Shown: in pieces, positions 17,546 through 26,067 of the stretch
Position numbering within the stretch: position 1 is the first letter of the stretch
How the letters are laid out: every line of letters starts with the position of its first letter
NCBI RefSeq assembly: GCF_000626635.1
Contig: NZ_CP007451.1
Location: forward strand, 2,418,001 to 2,482,000
Reading direction: 5' to 3'
Source: Draconibacterium orientale
GTDB lineage: Bacteria > Bacteroidota > Bacteroidia > Bacteroidales > Prolixibacteraceae
DNA: 64,000 nt
Notes under the pieces: generated by a model
Told to the model about the DNA's origin: nothing
The model's database searches: none
What the model saw: the letters and a program-made list of their open reading frames with translations, nothing else
Position numbers and translations under genes: made by a program

Positions 17546-17573
17546 GCGCTAAGCGGTTAGAATCGCTAAGCGC
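17546..17573. repeat. Dispersed hairpin GCGCTAAGCGG..., copy 1
   Basis: GCGCTAAGCG and CGCTAAGCGC flank GTTAGAAT; arms pair except for a central A-A mismatch. The related copy at 28024-28050 has T-T at the same position. Flanking ATnAT is also shared. Confidence 0.6.
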
Positions 17574-17659
17574 CTCTCGGTGTTGATCTTAATCGCTACT
17601 AACGCTGTTAGAGTCACCTCCGAATTAATGTTGCTTATTTAAGGTAATCAGGACTTTGG

Positions 17660-18913
17660 CTAATTCGTATTATTCGACGTTTGTGGTCCCTTTTTAGCTT
17701 GAAACCCCGGTTTCCGTTTTCTGTTCGGATTGTTATTTCTCCGCTTGTTTGGCTTTTTGTTTTTTTCGCCAGCTTCTGAAGCGTTTTGTTTGTTTTGCGG
17801 ATTGTTACTCTTGTTTTCGAAATTCCGGCCTCCCTTTTTGTTGCCTCCCCTGTTGTTGCGTCGTTTTTTGTTGCGCGAAGGTTTTTTATCGTCGAAACGA
17901 TCCAGGCTTTCGTCGAGCGTAACTTCCATTTTGTTTTGCTCTTTTGGTTGAGCGCTTAAGGAATGCACTTCGGGTTTTATGCCTCGTTTGTTTTTCTGAA
18001 TAATATCGCGCACTTGCTTTAACGACAGGTTGAAAGTGGTTCCCATGCTGCCTTCCAATCCATACCAGATTTCCTTTTTCAGGTAGTCGGTTTTAAATGG
18101 TTTGGCCAATCCCGATGCCAGCTCAAGGTCGAGAAGTTCACGCGGGAATTCGTTTCCGGCCTCAATGTAGGCGTCCAGCTCGTAAAGCAAACAGCATTTT
18201 AGTTTTCCGCAGGCACCGGCCATTTTTTGTGCCGATGGCGACAAGCCTTGTTTCAATGCCGCGTCCGACGAGATGCTTGAAAAATCGGTTCGCCAGCTCG
18301 AGCAGCATAATTCACGTCCGCATGATCCAATTCCTCCAATTAAACCGGCTTCCTGGCGGGCGCCAATTTGTTTCATTTCCACTTTAATGCGGAACTCGCG
18401 GGCATATATTTTTATCAGTTCCCTGAAATCAACACGTCCTTCGGCCAGGTAGTAAAAAATTGCTTTTTTGTTGTCGCCTCTGAATTCAACATCGCCAATT
18501 TTCATATCAAGCCCCAGCTCGGTTGCAGCCTGGCGCGCTCTTATCATTGTGATTTTTTCGCGGCTGCGTGCCTCATTCAGTTTCTGAATATCAGCGTCCG
18601 AAGCTTTGCGATAAACCACATTGAGGTTGTAACGCGACGGGTTTTTAATCCGCAGCTTAAATTGTTTTTCGGCCAGGTAACCGGTAAGGGTTACTTCGCC
18701 AACATCGTGCCCCGGCGAGGTAGCAACAACTACGTGGTCTCCACGTTTTAGCGGGAGATTTTCAACATTTTTATAGTATTCTTTGCGGGTTGACTTAAAC
18801 TTAACTTCAACAATATCTGATTTATCGGTGGTGTCTGGCAAATCACTCAGCCAGTCGTATCCTTGTGCTATTGTACTTGTTGAATTATTGAACGAACATC
18901 CATTACAACTCAT
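17660..18913 (-). CDS. PSP1/RicT-like protein (stage 0 sporulation YaaT family) with basic tail
   Basis: The PSP1 core (about residues 15-270 from this start) includes CGRELCCSSWRTDF and ACGKLKCCLLYELDAYIEAGNEFP, the cysteine clusters of RicT/YaaT, which in Bacillus helps bind an Fe-S cluster and modulates RNA processing. The C-terminal hundred residues are low complexity and very basic (KKRRNNRGGNKKGGRNFENKS), suggesting nucleic-acid binding; this tail is typical of Bacteroidota members. I chose the ATG at 18913 (MSCNGCSF); an in-frame ATG at 18958 would add 15 residues. Role in this organism unknown. Confidence 0.88.
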   Translation of the reverse strand: MSCNGCSFNNSTSTIAQGYDWLSDLPDTTDKSDIVEVKFKSTRKEYYKNVENLPLKRGDHVVVATSPGHDVGEVTLTGYLAEKQFKLRIKNPSRYNLNVVYRKASDADIQKLNEARSREKITMIRARQAATELGLDMKIGDVEFRGDNKKAIFYYLAEGRVDFRELIKIYAREFRIKVEMKQIGARQEAGLIGGIGSCGRELCCSSWRTDFSSISSDAALKQGLSPSAQKMAGACGKLKCCLLYELDAYIEAGNEFPRELLDLELASGLAKPFKTDYLKKEIWYGLEGSMGTTFNLSLKQVRDIIQKNKRGIKPEVHSLSAQPKEQNKMEVTLDESLDRFDDKKPSRNKKRRNNRGGNKKGGRNFENKSNNPQNKQNASEAGEKNKKPNKRRNNNPNRKRKPGFQAKKGPQTSNNTN

Positions 18914-19244
18914 ATAATCCTCTCTGCTTTCTGTCTGATGCGTGACCTTTTTGTGCATTTATCGCACTAAACTTCACATGCATCTTGTAAATAATCCCAA
19001 TTGTTTTTCAGTGTGAGCCTTAGGCAAAACGCTGAAATTAAAATGGTTGATGCCGATTGAAAGAAATTGTTGCCTTATAAAGACTCAATTTGATTTCACA
19101 TCGGTATAATTCCATACAAAGATTAGAAAAAGAATTGAATTTTCTAATCTGGAACAAGTCTAAATTAAAATATTGTATTTTATTTACGCGGGAAATGAGC
19201 TTTTTTGTTCCTTTATTGAAAATTAAATAAGGCAGAAAACATTC
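18914..19244. other. Intergenic region between divergent genes
   Basis: Contains one perfect 10-bp inverted repeat, GATTAGAAAA (19121-19130) / TTTTCTAATC (19140-19149), possibly an operator or hairpin. Nothing else recognised. Confidence 0.5.
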
Positions 19245-20429
19245 ATGAATCTCTTAAAGCGGCTTTTAATTGTAGTATTTGTGGCCCTTGCTTTTAATGG
19301 GCTGGCTTTTCAATTGACGGACAAGGCAACGGTTAGCATCATTACCTGTAGCCCGGGTAACGAAATGTATTCGGTTTATGGTCATTCGGCTATTCGGGTA
19401 AATGATCCGGCTTTTAATTACGATGTGGTTTTTAACTACGGAATATTCGATTTTAGCAGCCCCAATTTTTTGTATCGTTTTTGTGCCGGCCAAACCGATT
19501 ACCTGCTTGGTGCTTATCGTTTTCAGACTTTTTTGAATGAATACCGACACGATAAACGCAGTGTTTTTGAGCAGGAACTTAACCTGACGGCGCAGGAAAA
19601 ACAAAAAATACTGGATTTTCTTTTATGGAATGCACAACCCGAAAACCGGGTTTACCGCTATAATTTTTTCTTTGATAACTGTGCCACGCGGGTGCGCGAT
19701 GTGGTTGCCGATAACGTAAATGGTGGCATAACCTACACTGATAGTGCCAGCCATAAAACGCTGCGGACGTTGATAAAAGATTATCACCACAAAATAAGAT
19801 GGCTGAATTTTGGTATCGATTTTCTGGTGGCAGCCGAATCCGACCGGGAGGCAACGCTTGAAGAAGAAATGTTTTTGCCTGATTATGTGATGCAGCATTT
19901 TGCATCGGCAAAAAGAAATGATAACGGCCAGCATATTGCTCAACCGGTTCAGGTACTTTACCAGGCACCTGAGCAAACTCAGCTACTGACATGGCTTTGG
20001 GGGCCGCTGATTGTATTTTCGTTGTTATTGCTGGTGGTTGCTTTTTTCACCTGGAAGCAGTATATAAACGGAGAAATGAAGCCCGCGCTTGATGTTGTTT
20101 TGTACGGAATAAACGGATTGGGCGGATTGTTGCTTACCTGGTTTACCATTTATTCCGAGCATCCGGCAATGAGCCCAAATTACAACCTCATGTGGCTGGT
20201 GCCGCTGAGTCTGCTATTTGCAATTGTTTACTTACGAAAAAAATGGCGTCAGGCGGTGCGTTATTATCACTTTGTTTTTGCCGTGTGGATGATCGTGTTT
20301 TTTGTTTCGGCACCCTTTATGCCTCAAAAATTTCATCCGGTGTTTTTCATCATGGCAGCCACATTCTTTATCCGGGCATTGGCGCATTCGCTGCTAATTC
20401 TGAGGTCTTTAAAAGTGACTCGCAAATAA
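19245..20429 (+). CDS. DUF4105 (Lnb N-terminal periplasmic domain) membrane protein
   Basis: 394 residues. An N-terminal signal/anchor (LLIVVFVALAFNGLAFQ) is followed by the DUF4105 periplasmic domain: ITCSPGNEMYSVYGHSAIRVND...FNYGIFDF, with the conserved His, and YRYNFFFDNCATRVRD with the conserved Asn-Cys. Five or so membrane helices fill about 245-390. The domain is shared with Lnb, which remodels lipoprotein N-termini; the Cys/His arrangement suggests acyl chemistry, but function in Bacteroidota is unproven. Followed by the 146-bp palindromic element. Confidence 0.87.
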   Translation: MNLLKRLLIVVFVALAFNGLAFQLTDKATVSIITCSPGNEMYSVYGHSAIRVNDPAFNYDVVFNYGIFDFSSPNFLYRFCAGQTDYLLGAYRFQTFLNEYRHDKRSVFEQELNLTAQEKQKILDFLLWNAQPENRVYRYNFFFDNCATRVRDVVADNVNGGITYTDSASHKTLRTLIKDYHHKIRWLNFGIDFLVAAESDREATLEEEMFLPDYVMQHFASAKRNDNGQHIAQPVQVLYQAPEQTQLLTWLWGPLIVFSLLLLVVAFFTWKQYINGEMKPALDVVLYGINGLGGLLLTWFTIYSEHPAMSPNYNLMWLVPLSLLFAIVYLRKKWRQAVRYYHFVFAVWMIVFFVSAPFMPQKFHPVFFIMAATFFIRALAHSLLILRSLKVTRK

Positions 20430-20471
20430 TCTGGGCTGACTCTCAGAAATCGATTTTATGAAAAACTATCC

Positions 20472-20617
20472 TTTGCACCGTCTTTTAAGGCGGTGATATT
20501 GGGTTGGTTAGTCCAACCCGGTTTTTCAGGATTTTTGTAAATTTTATTCTACAAAAATCCTGAAAAATCATAATCACTATATCCTATTCGTTACACCGCT
20601 CTAAAGAACGGTGCAAA
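20472..20617. mobile_element. 146-bp nested palindromic MITE-like element, copy A
   Basis: Terminal inverted repeats of about 27 bp: left TTTGCACCGTCTTTTAAGGC..., right ...GAACGGTGCAAA. Inside, a long hairpin has arms TTTTTCAGGATTTTTGTA and TACAAAAATCCTGAAAAA with a 10-nt loop. A third hairpin, GGGTTGG / CCAACCC, sits at 20501-20519. Copy B (61782-61927) has the same length in the opposite orientation. Confidence 0.8.
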
Positions 20618-20793
20618 AAATAGTTTTCGGAACTTGAATCAAAGTCATCAGCGATATTTATTTGTAATCTAATTTCTTTTATCGCAGTTACTTTTGCTTT
20701 TTTCCTTTCAACTTTTTCCTTGATGTCCCCCGATATTGTTGAAAAGTTTGGATGAACAATTAAGTGGTAGATTTCTTCCATGCTTTGAAACAA
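20584..20793 (-). CDS. Small hypothetical protein with its C-terminus encoded by the palindromic element
   Basis: 69 codons: [40 protein letters not shown]... I do not recognise it. The last dozen or so residues ([13 protein letters not shown]) and the stop are read from the terminal repeat of the element at 20472-20617, so the original 3' end may have been replaced. It is divergent from mutS with a 16-bp gap. It may be a genuine small gene, a truncated remnant, or spurious. Confidence 0.35.
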   Translation of the reverse strand: MFQSMEEIYHLIVHPNFSTISGDIKEKVERKKAKVTAIKEIRLQINIADDFDSSSENYFLHRSLERCNE

Positions 20794-20794
20794 T

Positions 20795-20802
20795 TATCTT
20801 TG
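20795..20802 (+). promoter_or_regulatory. mutS promoter -7 element, very close to the start codon
   Basis: TATCTTTG fits TAnnTTTG. Only 7 nt separate it from the mutS ATG (20810), implying a leaderless or almost leaderless transcript. Confidence 0.55.
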
Positions 20803-20809
20803 CTCAACG

Positions 20810-23431
20810 ATGGCAAAAAATGAAAAGAAATATGTAGAAACTCCGCTGATGAAGCAATATTATTCCATCAAGGATAAACATCCTGATGCGGTGTTGCTTT
20901 TTCGTGTGGGCGATTTTTATGAAACATTTGGAGAGGATGCCATAAAGGCGGCAGAAATTCTGGGAATTACCTTAACGCGCCGGGCAAACGGAGCAGCCAG
21001 TTATGTGGAGTTGGCAGGATTTCCGCATCATGCGCTCGATACCTATTTGCCCAAGTTGGTGCGGGCCGGGCAACGGGTGGCAATTTGCGAGCAGCTGGAA
21101 GATCCGAAAATGACCAAAAAGATCGTGAAGCGCGGGATTACCGAACTGGTAACTCCGGGAGTTTCCATCAACGATAATATTCTTGAGAACCGCGAAAATA
21201 ACTTCCTTGCATCGGTTCATTTCGATAAAAAGCGGGCAGGTATTGCCTTTCTCGATATCTCAACCGGCGAGTTTCTGGCTGCCGAAGGAAGTTTTGAATA
21301 CATCGATAAGTTATTGAACTCGTTTCAACCCAAAGAAGTGTTGTTTCAGCGCGGAAGAGGGAAGGAGTTCAACGATCTTTTCGGGACTAAATTTTATACC
21401 TTTAATCTGGAAGACTGGGTATATACCGAAGATGCGGCAAACGACCGCCTGACGCGGCATTTCGAAACCAGTTCGTTAAAAGGTTTTGGTGTGCATAACA
21501 TGCAGTTGGGCATTATAGCCGCCGGTGCTGTTTTGCATTACCTCGATATTACACAGCACCAGAAGCTAAGTCATATTTCGGGATTAAGCCGGATTGAGGA
21601 GGAGCACTATGTTTGGCTCGACCGGTTTACCATTCGTAACCTCGAGTTGTTTGCACCGCTTCACGAAAGTGGAAAGGCGCTCATTAACGTGATTGATAAA
21701 ACCATTACGCCAATGGGATCGCGTTTGCTGAAACGCTGGATGGCGCTGCCCTTAAAAGATATCGATCCGATAAACGAGCGGCTGGAAGTTGTCGAACTTT
21801 TTCTGAAAGATCCGGAAACCAAAGAAAATCTGGAAGAACATCTACGCCAAATGGGCGATTTGGAACGACTGATCTCAAAAGTTGCAGTTGGTCGTATCAA
21901 CCCGCGCGAAGTGATGCAGGTAAAAAATGCTTTGGCCGCAATTGTTCCGATAAAAGCTGCTTGCGCCGGTGTTGAGAATCCGGCCTTAAACCGTTTTGCC
22001 GAGCAATTAAATCCTTGCGATTTGATTCGGGCGCGTATTGAAAAGCAGATTGTTGCCGATCCGCCAACCGCAATTAACAAAGGAAGAGTGATTGCCGAAG
22101 GTGTTTCGGAAGAACTGGATGACCTGCGAAAAATCGCTTATTCAGGAAAAGATTACCTGGCACAAATTCAAAAGCGCGAAAGCGAAAAACATGGAATTCC
22201 ATCGCTGAAGATCAGTTTTAACAATGTTTTTGGGTACTACATCGAGGTGCGGAATACACATAAAGATAAAGTTCCGGCCGAATGGATTCGTAAACAAACG
22301 CTGGTAAGTGCCGAACGATATATTACCGAGGAACTGAAAGAATACGAACAGAAAATTCTGGGAGCCGAGGAGAAAATCCAGGTGCTGGAAGGAAAACTTT
22401 TTGGCGAGCTGATTTTTGCACTTTCTGAATATATTTCGGCGATACAGCTGAACTCGCATATTCTGGCGCAAATCGATTGTTTATTGTCGTACGCCACGTG
22501 TGCAACATCTTATAAATATTTCCGCCCGGAGGTTACTGATGCCACCTCAATTGAAATAAAAGAAGGACGACATCCGGTTATCGAGCACCAACTGCCAATT
22601 GGCGAGTCGTACATTGCCAACGATGTAAAACTCGATCAGGAAGATCAGCAGATCATTATTATCACCGGGCCCAATATGGCGGGTAAATCGGCACTGTTGC
22701 GCCAAACAGCATTAATTGTGTTGATGGCACAAATGGGATCATTCGTTCCGGCTGAAGTAGCAAAAATCGGTTTTGTGGATAAAATTTTCACCCGTGTTGG
22801 AGCTTCGGATAATATATCGCTGGGCGAATCAACGTTTATGGTGGAGATGAACGAAGCAGCCAGCATCCTGAATAATGTTTCCGATCGCAGCCTGATTCTT
22901 TTCGACGAGCTGGGGCGCGGAACATCAACCTACGACGGTATTTCCATCGCCTGGTCGATTGTGGAACATCTGCACGAACATGCTTTTACCAAAGCAAAAA
23001 CGCTATTTGCCACCCACTACCACGAGCTCAACGAAATGGAGGGAGCTTTCCCAAGAGTGAAAAACTTTAACGTTTCCATAAAAGAGGTGGGAAACAAAGT
23101 TATCTTCTTACGAAAGCTGGTTCGTGGAGGCAGTAATCATAGTTTTGGTATCCATGTGGCGGGTATGGCCGGGATGCCAAAATCGGTAATTAAACGTGCA
23201 GAACAGATATTATCGAAGCTGGAAGGCGGAAAAGAGAAGGAAAGTTTAAGTAAACCTTTAGAAGAGATTGGTGAAAAACGCGAAGGTGTACAATTAAGCT
23301 TTTTTCAGTTGGATGATCCTGTGCTAAAGCAAATTAGAGATGAGATAGCCGGGCTGAATGTGAATAATCTGACTCCAATAGAGGCTCTGAATAAGCTGAA
23401 TGAAATAAAGAAATTGACAGGAATTTCTTAA
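20810..23431 (+). CDS. mutS: DNA mismatch repair protein MutS
   Basis: 873 residues, normal for MutS1. The mismatch-recognition domain carries the FxE motif in [16 protein letters not shown] (about 29-44). The lever/clamp middle is intact. The ABC ATPase has Walker [16 protein letters not shown] (about 617-631), signature region [14 protein letters not shown], Walker [17 protein letters not shown] and switch His in [10 protein letters not shown]. The C-terminal SFFQLDDP and helical tail fit beta-clamp interaction. It recognises base mismatches and recruits MutL (not in this window). The N-terminus [18 protein letters not shown] is the usual Bacteroidota form, supporting this start. Confidence 0.98.
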   Translation: MAKNEKKYVETPLMKQYYSIKDKHPDAVLLFRVGDFYETFGEDAIKAAEILGITLTRRANGAASYVELAGFPHHALDTYLPKLVRAGQRVAICEQLEDPKMTKKIVKRGITELVTPGVSINDNILENRENNFLASVHFDKKRAGIAFLDISTGEFLAAEGSFEYIDKLLNSFQPKEVLFQRGRGKEFNDLFGTKFYTFNLEDWVYTEDAANDRLTRHFETSSLKGFGVHNMQLGIIAAGAVLHYLDITQHQKLSHISGLSRIEEEHYVWLDRFTIRNLELFAPLHESGKALINVIDKTITPMGSRLLKRWMALPLKDIDPINERLEVVELFLKDPETKENLEEHLRQMGDLERLISKVAVGRINPREVMQVKNALAAIVPIKAACAGVENPALNRFAEQLNPCDLIRARIEKQIVADPPTAINKGRVIAEGVSEELDDLRKIAYSGKDYLAQIQKRESEKHGIPSLKISFNNVFGYYIEVRNTHKDKVPAEWIRKQTLVSAERYITEELKEYEQKILGAEEKIQVLEGKLFGELIFALSEYISAIQLNSHILAQIDCLLSYATCATSYKYFRPEVTDATSIEIKEGRHPVIEHQLPIGESYIANDVKLDQEDQQIIIITGPNMAGKSALLRQTALIVLMAQMGSFVPAEVAKIGFVDKIFTRVGASDNISLGESTFMVEMNEAASILNNVSDRSLILFDELGRGTSTYDGISIAWSIVEHLHEHAFTKAKTLFATHYHELNEMEGAFPRVKNFNVSIKEVGNKVIFLRKLVRGGSNHSFGIHVAGMAGMPKSVIKRAEQILSKLEGGKEKESLSKPLEEIGEKREGVQLSFFQLDDPVLKQIRDEIAGLNVNNLTPIEALNKLNEIKKLTGIS

Positions 23432-23446
23432 TGGACTTCAATAATT

Positions 23447-23477
23447 TTTGTCAGATAAAAAAATAGCAATATATTTG
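23447..23477 (+). promoter_or_regulatory. Strong promoter of the tRNA-Gly/Leu/Gly operon
   Basis: TTTG (23447-23450), exactly 19 nt, TATATTTG (23470-23477): a complete match to the Bacteroidota vegetative promoter consensus. It is the best promoter in the window. The first tRNA starts about 190 nt downstream, after a structured leader. Confidence 0.85.
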
Positions 23478-23522
23478 CATCGCTTTTGAAAAAGCAAGTT
23501 CATTAAAATATGCACGAATCGC

Positions 23523-23622
23523 CAGTCCCGACAAACCGGAAATCTTCGATTTCATCGTTTGCCGAGGATGCTCGAAAAACTTACAAATTATAAATTTGAA
23601 TTTTTTCGGCATTGGTAGAGCA
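23523..23622 (+). repeat. ~100-bp leader repeat, copy 1 (tRNA-like fragment split by a hairpin)
   Basis: Nearly identical to 23867-23964. It contains GCCGAGGATGCTCG, a nested palindrome centred on CAAATTATAAATTTG, then CGGCATTGGTAGAGCA. The outer pieces resemble the 5' half and D-arm of the adjacent tRNA-Gly (GCGAGAATAGCTCAG...TTGGTAGAGCA), with the hairpin inserted in the D-loop. Confidence 0.65.
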
Positions 23623-23665
23623 TAGTTTATTTAATGGATTGAATTGTATAAGTTCTTTAAAATAC

Positions 23666-23738
<73 letters not shown>

Positions 23739-23760
23739 CATTCACGATAATCCAAAGGAT

Positions 23761-23848
23761 GCCCGGGTGGTGGAATTGGTAGACACGTTGGACTTAAAAT
23801 CCAATGATCATTATGATCGTGCGGGTTCAAGTCCCGCCTCGGGTACCA
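23761..23848 (+). tRNA. tRNA-Leu (TAA), CCA encoded
   Basis: Acceptor GCCCGGG pairs with CTCGGGT (two wobbles), discriminator A, CCA at 23846-23848. The anticodon arm TTGGACTTAAAATCCAA gives TAA. The long variable arm TGATCATTATGATCG is class II. T-arm GCGGGTTCAAGTCCCGC. Confidence 0.96.
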
Positions 23849-23866
23849 TTTTTTGCGAGAATAAAT

Positions 23867-23964
23867 CAGTCCCGACAAACCAGAAATCTTTGATTTCATA
23901 GTTTGCCGAGGATGCTCGAAAACTTACAAATTATAAATTTGAGTTTTTCGGCATTGGTAGAGCA
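23867..23964 (+). repeat. ~100-bp leader repeat, copy 2
   Basis: Second copy of 23523-23622, again upstream of an identical tRNA-Gly, showing that leader plus tRNA was duplicated as a unit. The preceding 23856-23871 (GCGAGAATAAATCAGT) looks like another tRNA-Gly 5' fragment. Confidence 0.7.
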
Positions 23965-24003
23965 CCAGAAGTGCCAGGGAAGTAGAGTTTGTTCTTAAAA
24001 AAT

Positions 24004-24076
<73 letters not shown>

Positions 24077-24084
24077 CGAAAACT

Positions 24085-24118
24085 AAGACTGCATATTAAT
24101 TTATGCGGTCTTTTTTTA
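24085..24118 (+). terminator. Terminator of the tRNA operon
   Basis: Stem AAGACTGCATA / TATGCGGTCTT (one wobble), loop TTAATT, followed by seven Ts. Confidence 0.88.
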
Positions 24119-24130
24119 TGCCTTAAAATT

Positions 24131-24257
24131 GCGAGGATTGCTCAACTAGTAGCCCCTGATTTATCTTTTGACGGATCGGGGTCGCGGGCCCTGACGATTC
24201 CAAAGGAATGTCAGGATGCTGACCAAGGCGTCAGCATCCGAGTCCCGTTTCTCGCTC
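24131..24257 (+). pseudogene. Degenerate tRNA-Gly with a two-hairpin insertion in the T-loop
   Basis: The 5' part GCGAGGATTGCTCAACTAGTAG and the middle GATCGGGGTCGCGGG match tRNA-Gly. The 3' part GAGTCCCGTTTCTCGCTCGAAAA is unchanged. Between GCGGG and GAGTCCCGT lie about 50 extra bases holding two hairpins: CCTGAC..ATTCC / GGAAT..GTCAGG, and GGATGCTGAC / GTCAGCATCC. The anticodon arm is also replaced. It cannot be a functional tRNA. Confidence 0.72.
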
Positions 24258-24293
24258 GAAAAAGGCTTCACTTTTTGTGAGGCCTTTTTTTAT
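24258..24293 (+). terminator. Terminator-like hairpin after the degenerate tRNA
   Basis: AAGGCTTCAC / GTGAGGCCTT (one wobble) with loop TTTTT, then seven Ts. Sequence differs from the terminator at 24085 but position is equivalent. Confidence 0.75.
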
Positions 24294-24304
24294 GACTCAA
24301 ATTT

Positions 24305-24478
24305 CGCGAGAATTGCTCGATTAGTCTCCCCAAAGGGGAGCCAGTTTTCGAACGGTGCTGCATTACAAAGTATCATCCCGTTGGTGCGCGGTTGTATCGC
24401 GTTCCGTCAGTATGGATGTCATCTTTTTGTAAAGATGACATCCCTGGGTTGGCCTTTTTTTTGTTCAGAAAACAAGTA
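24305..24478. repeat. tRNA-Gly 5' remnant running into dispersed palindromic repeats
   Basis: GCGAGAATTGCTCGATTAGT (24305-24324) is a decayed tRNA-Gly 5' half. It continues into hairpins CTCCCC/GGGGAG, GCGCGGTTGTATCGCGT and GGATGTCATC / GATGACATCC. The stretch 24335-24404 recurs at 28409-28478. No gene is evident in 24294-24717 apart from these. Confidence 0.65.
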
Positions 24479-24717
24479 TTTACATAATAATTGTTTACAT
24501 TTATTGCACTAAATAACTCATTGCCCGATACATTGAAAACATTATTCGTATTTAGCAAATAACAAAATAATCAATTTATGTTTGGTAAGATGGCATGTGT
24601 GAGTCGTTCGCGAAGGTTGATTGCAGTACACAATGTTGCTGTATAATGTGCAAATGACTTATGAGTTATGCAGAGCACTTTGAATTACAAACAATCGAAC
24701 GCAAGAAAAATATAGCC

Positions 24718-25854
24718 ATGGAAAAGAGAAATGTATTTGTATTAATCATTATTGTTTTATTCTCAATTAGTTGTGAAAAAGAAAACATAGTAGAAGTTTT
24801 TAAAACACATAAGTGGAATAATCATCCTGCTTTTCAATATGATAATTCAATTCTACTAAATAGCTTTAGTGTTGATAGTAGTTATATGGTTATTTCAGGA
24901 ACCGATTTTTTTAGTAAGGTAGGAGATGTCGCTAACCTTGGTGGATACGACAGCATATTTGAAGATGATTTTATAAAACAAAAGAATATTGCTATCAAAC
25001 CGGTAAGTCGTAAAATTCCTATTACATCGCAAATTACTGTTACTTATAAAGAAACAGGATCTTCGGCTGCACAGGTTAATTTTATATCGACGGCTAATTA
25101 TGGTTCAGCCGCCTCGTATTCAACAACCTTGAAAATGGAAGAGGTTGATCCTACATTTTCGGGTTTTAATTTTGAAAGAGCTGCCTGGAACGATTGTATT
25201 GCAATTAACGAAAACGGACAGGTATTAATTCCCTATTATTCAAGGTCAAATGAAGTAGTACAACTACGACTATTATTAGTAAATACCCAACAGACCGGAA
25301 GTAGTATGTTGCCAACAGAAATATTGGATACTAAAATAATAAAAATAGAAGATGAGTATGAGTATCATGTTAACTATTTACAAAGTTCAAATGAGCTGTT
25401 TTTCGTAACTACTGATTCTAAAACTTACAGGATTGACACGGAAGGGAATTTAACCGATAAATTCGATGATTTTCATTTATATGACATGGTTCAACGAAAT
25501 GATACCCTCTATGCATTTGGATATGATTTTACACTTGGGCAGAATGAATTTTTGCATTCGACCAACAATGGAAAGATTTGGAATAAAACAAGTACTTCGG
25601 AATTTGAAATTGCACACCTGAATTTAACAACGATTGAAGATAAGACTATTGGATATTGGAGGTCGCAAATTTGGCAAGTAATGTTTAGTGATAGCGGATA
25701 CAGCGTTGTTGAATTAGATAACGATGGCCTTGCCGGTGAAATCATAACATCCATAACAGCGTATAAGAATAAAGTTTATGTTACAACACGGTCGGGTTTA
25801 TTTTACCGGAATCTATCCAATCTGTTTGAAATTAAAGAAGCAGGAAGTAATTAA
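24718..25854 (+). CDS. Putative lipoprotein with beta-propeller/BNR-like repeats, 378 aa
   Basis: I chose the ATG at 24718 because it gives a lipoprotein signal: MEKRNVFVLIIIVLFSISCEKE, with Cys at the lipobox; an ATG at 24661 would bury it. The rest alternates beta strands; STNNGKIWNKTS resembles an Asp-box, and TRSGLFYRNL a propeller blade, suggesting a YCF48/sortilin-like propeller. Codon use is noticeably AT-rich compared with neighbouring genes. It is the only credible gene within the 23.4-28.8 kb repeat island. Function unknown; likely cell-surface or periplasmic. Confidence 0.7.
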   Translation: MEKRNVFVLIIIVLFSISCEKENIVEVFKTHKWNNHPAFQYDNSILLNSFSVDSSYMVISGTDFFSKVGDVANLGGYDSIFEDDFIKQKNIAIKPVSRKIPITSQITVTYKETGSSAAQVNFISTANYGSAASYSTTLKMEEVDPTFSGFNFERAAWNDCIAINENGQVLIPYYSRSNEVVQLRLLLVNTQQTGSSMLPTEILDTKIIKIEDEYEYHVNYLQSSNELFFVTTDSKTYRIDTEGNLTDKFDDFHLYDMVQRNDTLYAFGYDFTLGQNEFLHSTNNGKIWNKTSTSEFEIAHLNLTTIEDKTIGYWRSQIWQVMFSDSGYSVVELDNDGLAGEIITSITAYKNKVYVTTRSGLFYRNLSNLFEIKEAGSN

Positions 25855-25920
25855 AACACCCCACCTTGTTTTATCAGACTTTAGTGCTTGTGTTTAAAAT
25901 TGTATCGGTTTCACAACATC

Positions 25921-26046
25921 CCTGTCCAATTTAGCTCTTAGCTCTGAATAAAAACCGTTTTTCCTTTTTGAGGGAACCTGCCGGCAGGAATGTCGACAGT
26001 TGAGCTTGCCAAATCCCGTACTTTACGTCGGGGACAAAAGGGTAGG
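25921..26046 (+). repeat. Left copy of the duplicated sequence flanking the 42-bp array
   Basis: Shares GTCGACAGTTGAGCTTGCC, AATCCCGTACTTTACGTC and GGGGACAAAAGGGTAGG, plus TCCAATTTAGCTCTT, with 28239-28345. It carries an extra CCTGCCGGCAGG palindrome absent from the right copy. Confidence 0.85.
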
Positions 26047-26067
26047 AGCACCTTCAAATCCTTTTTG

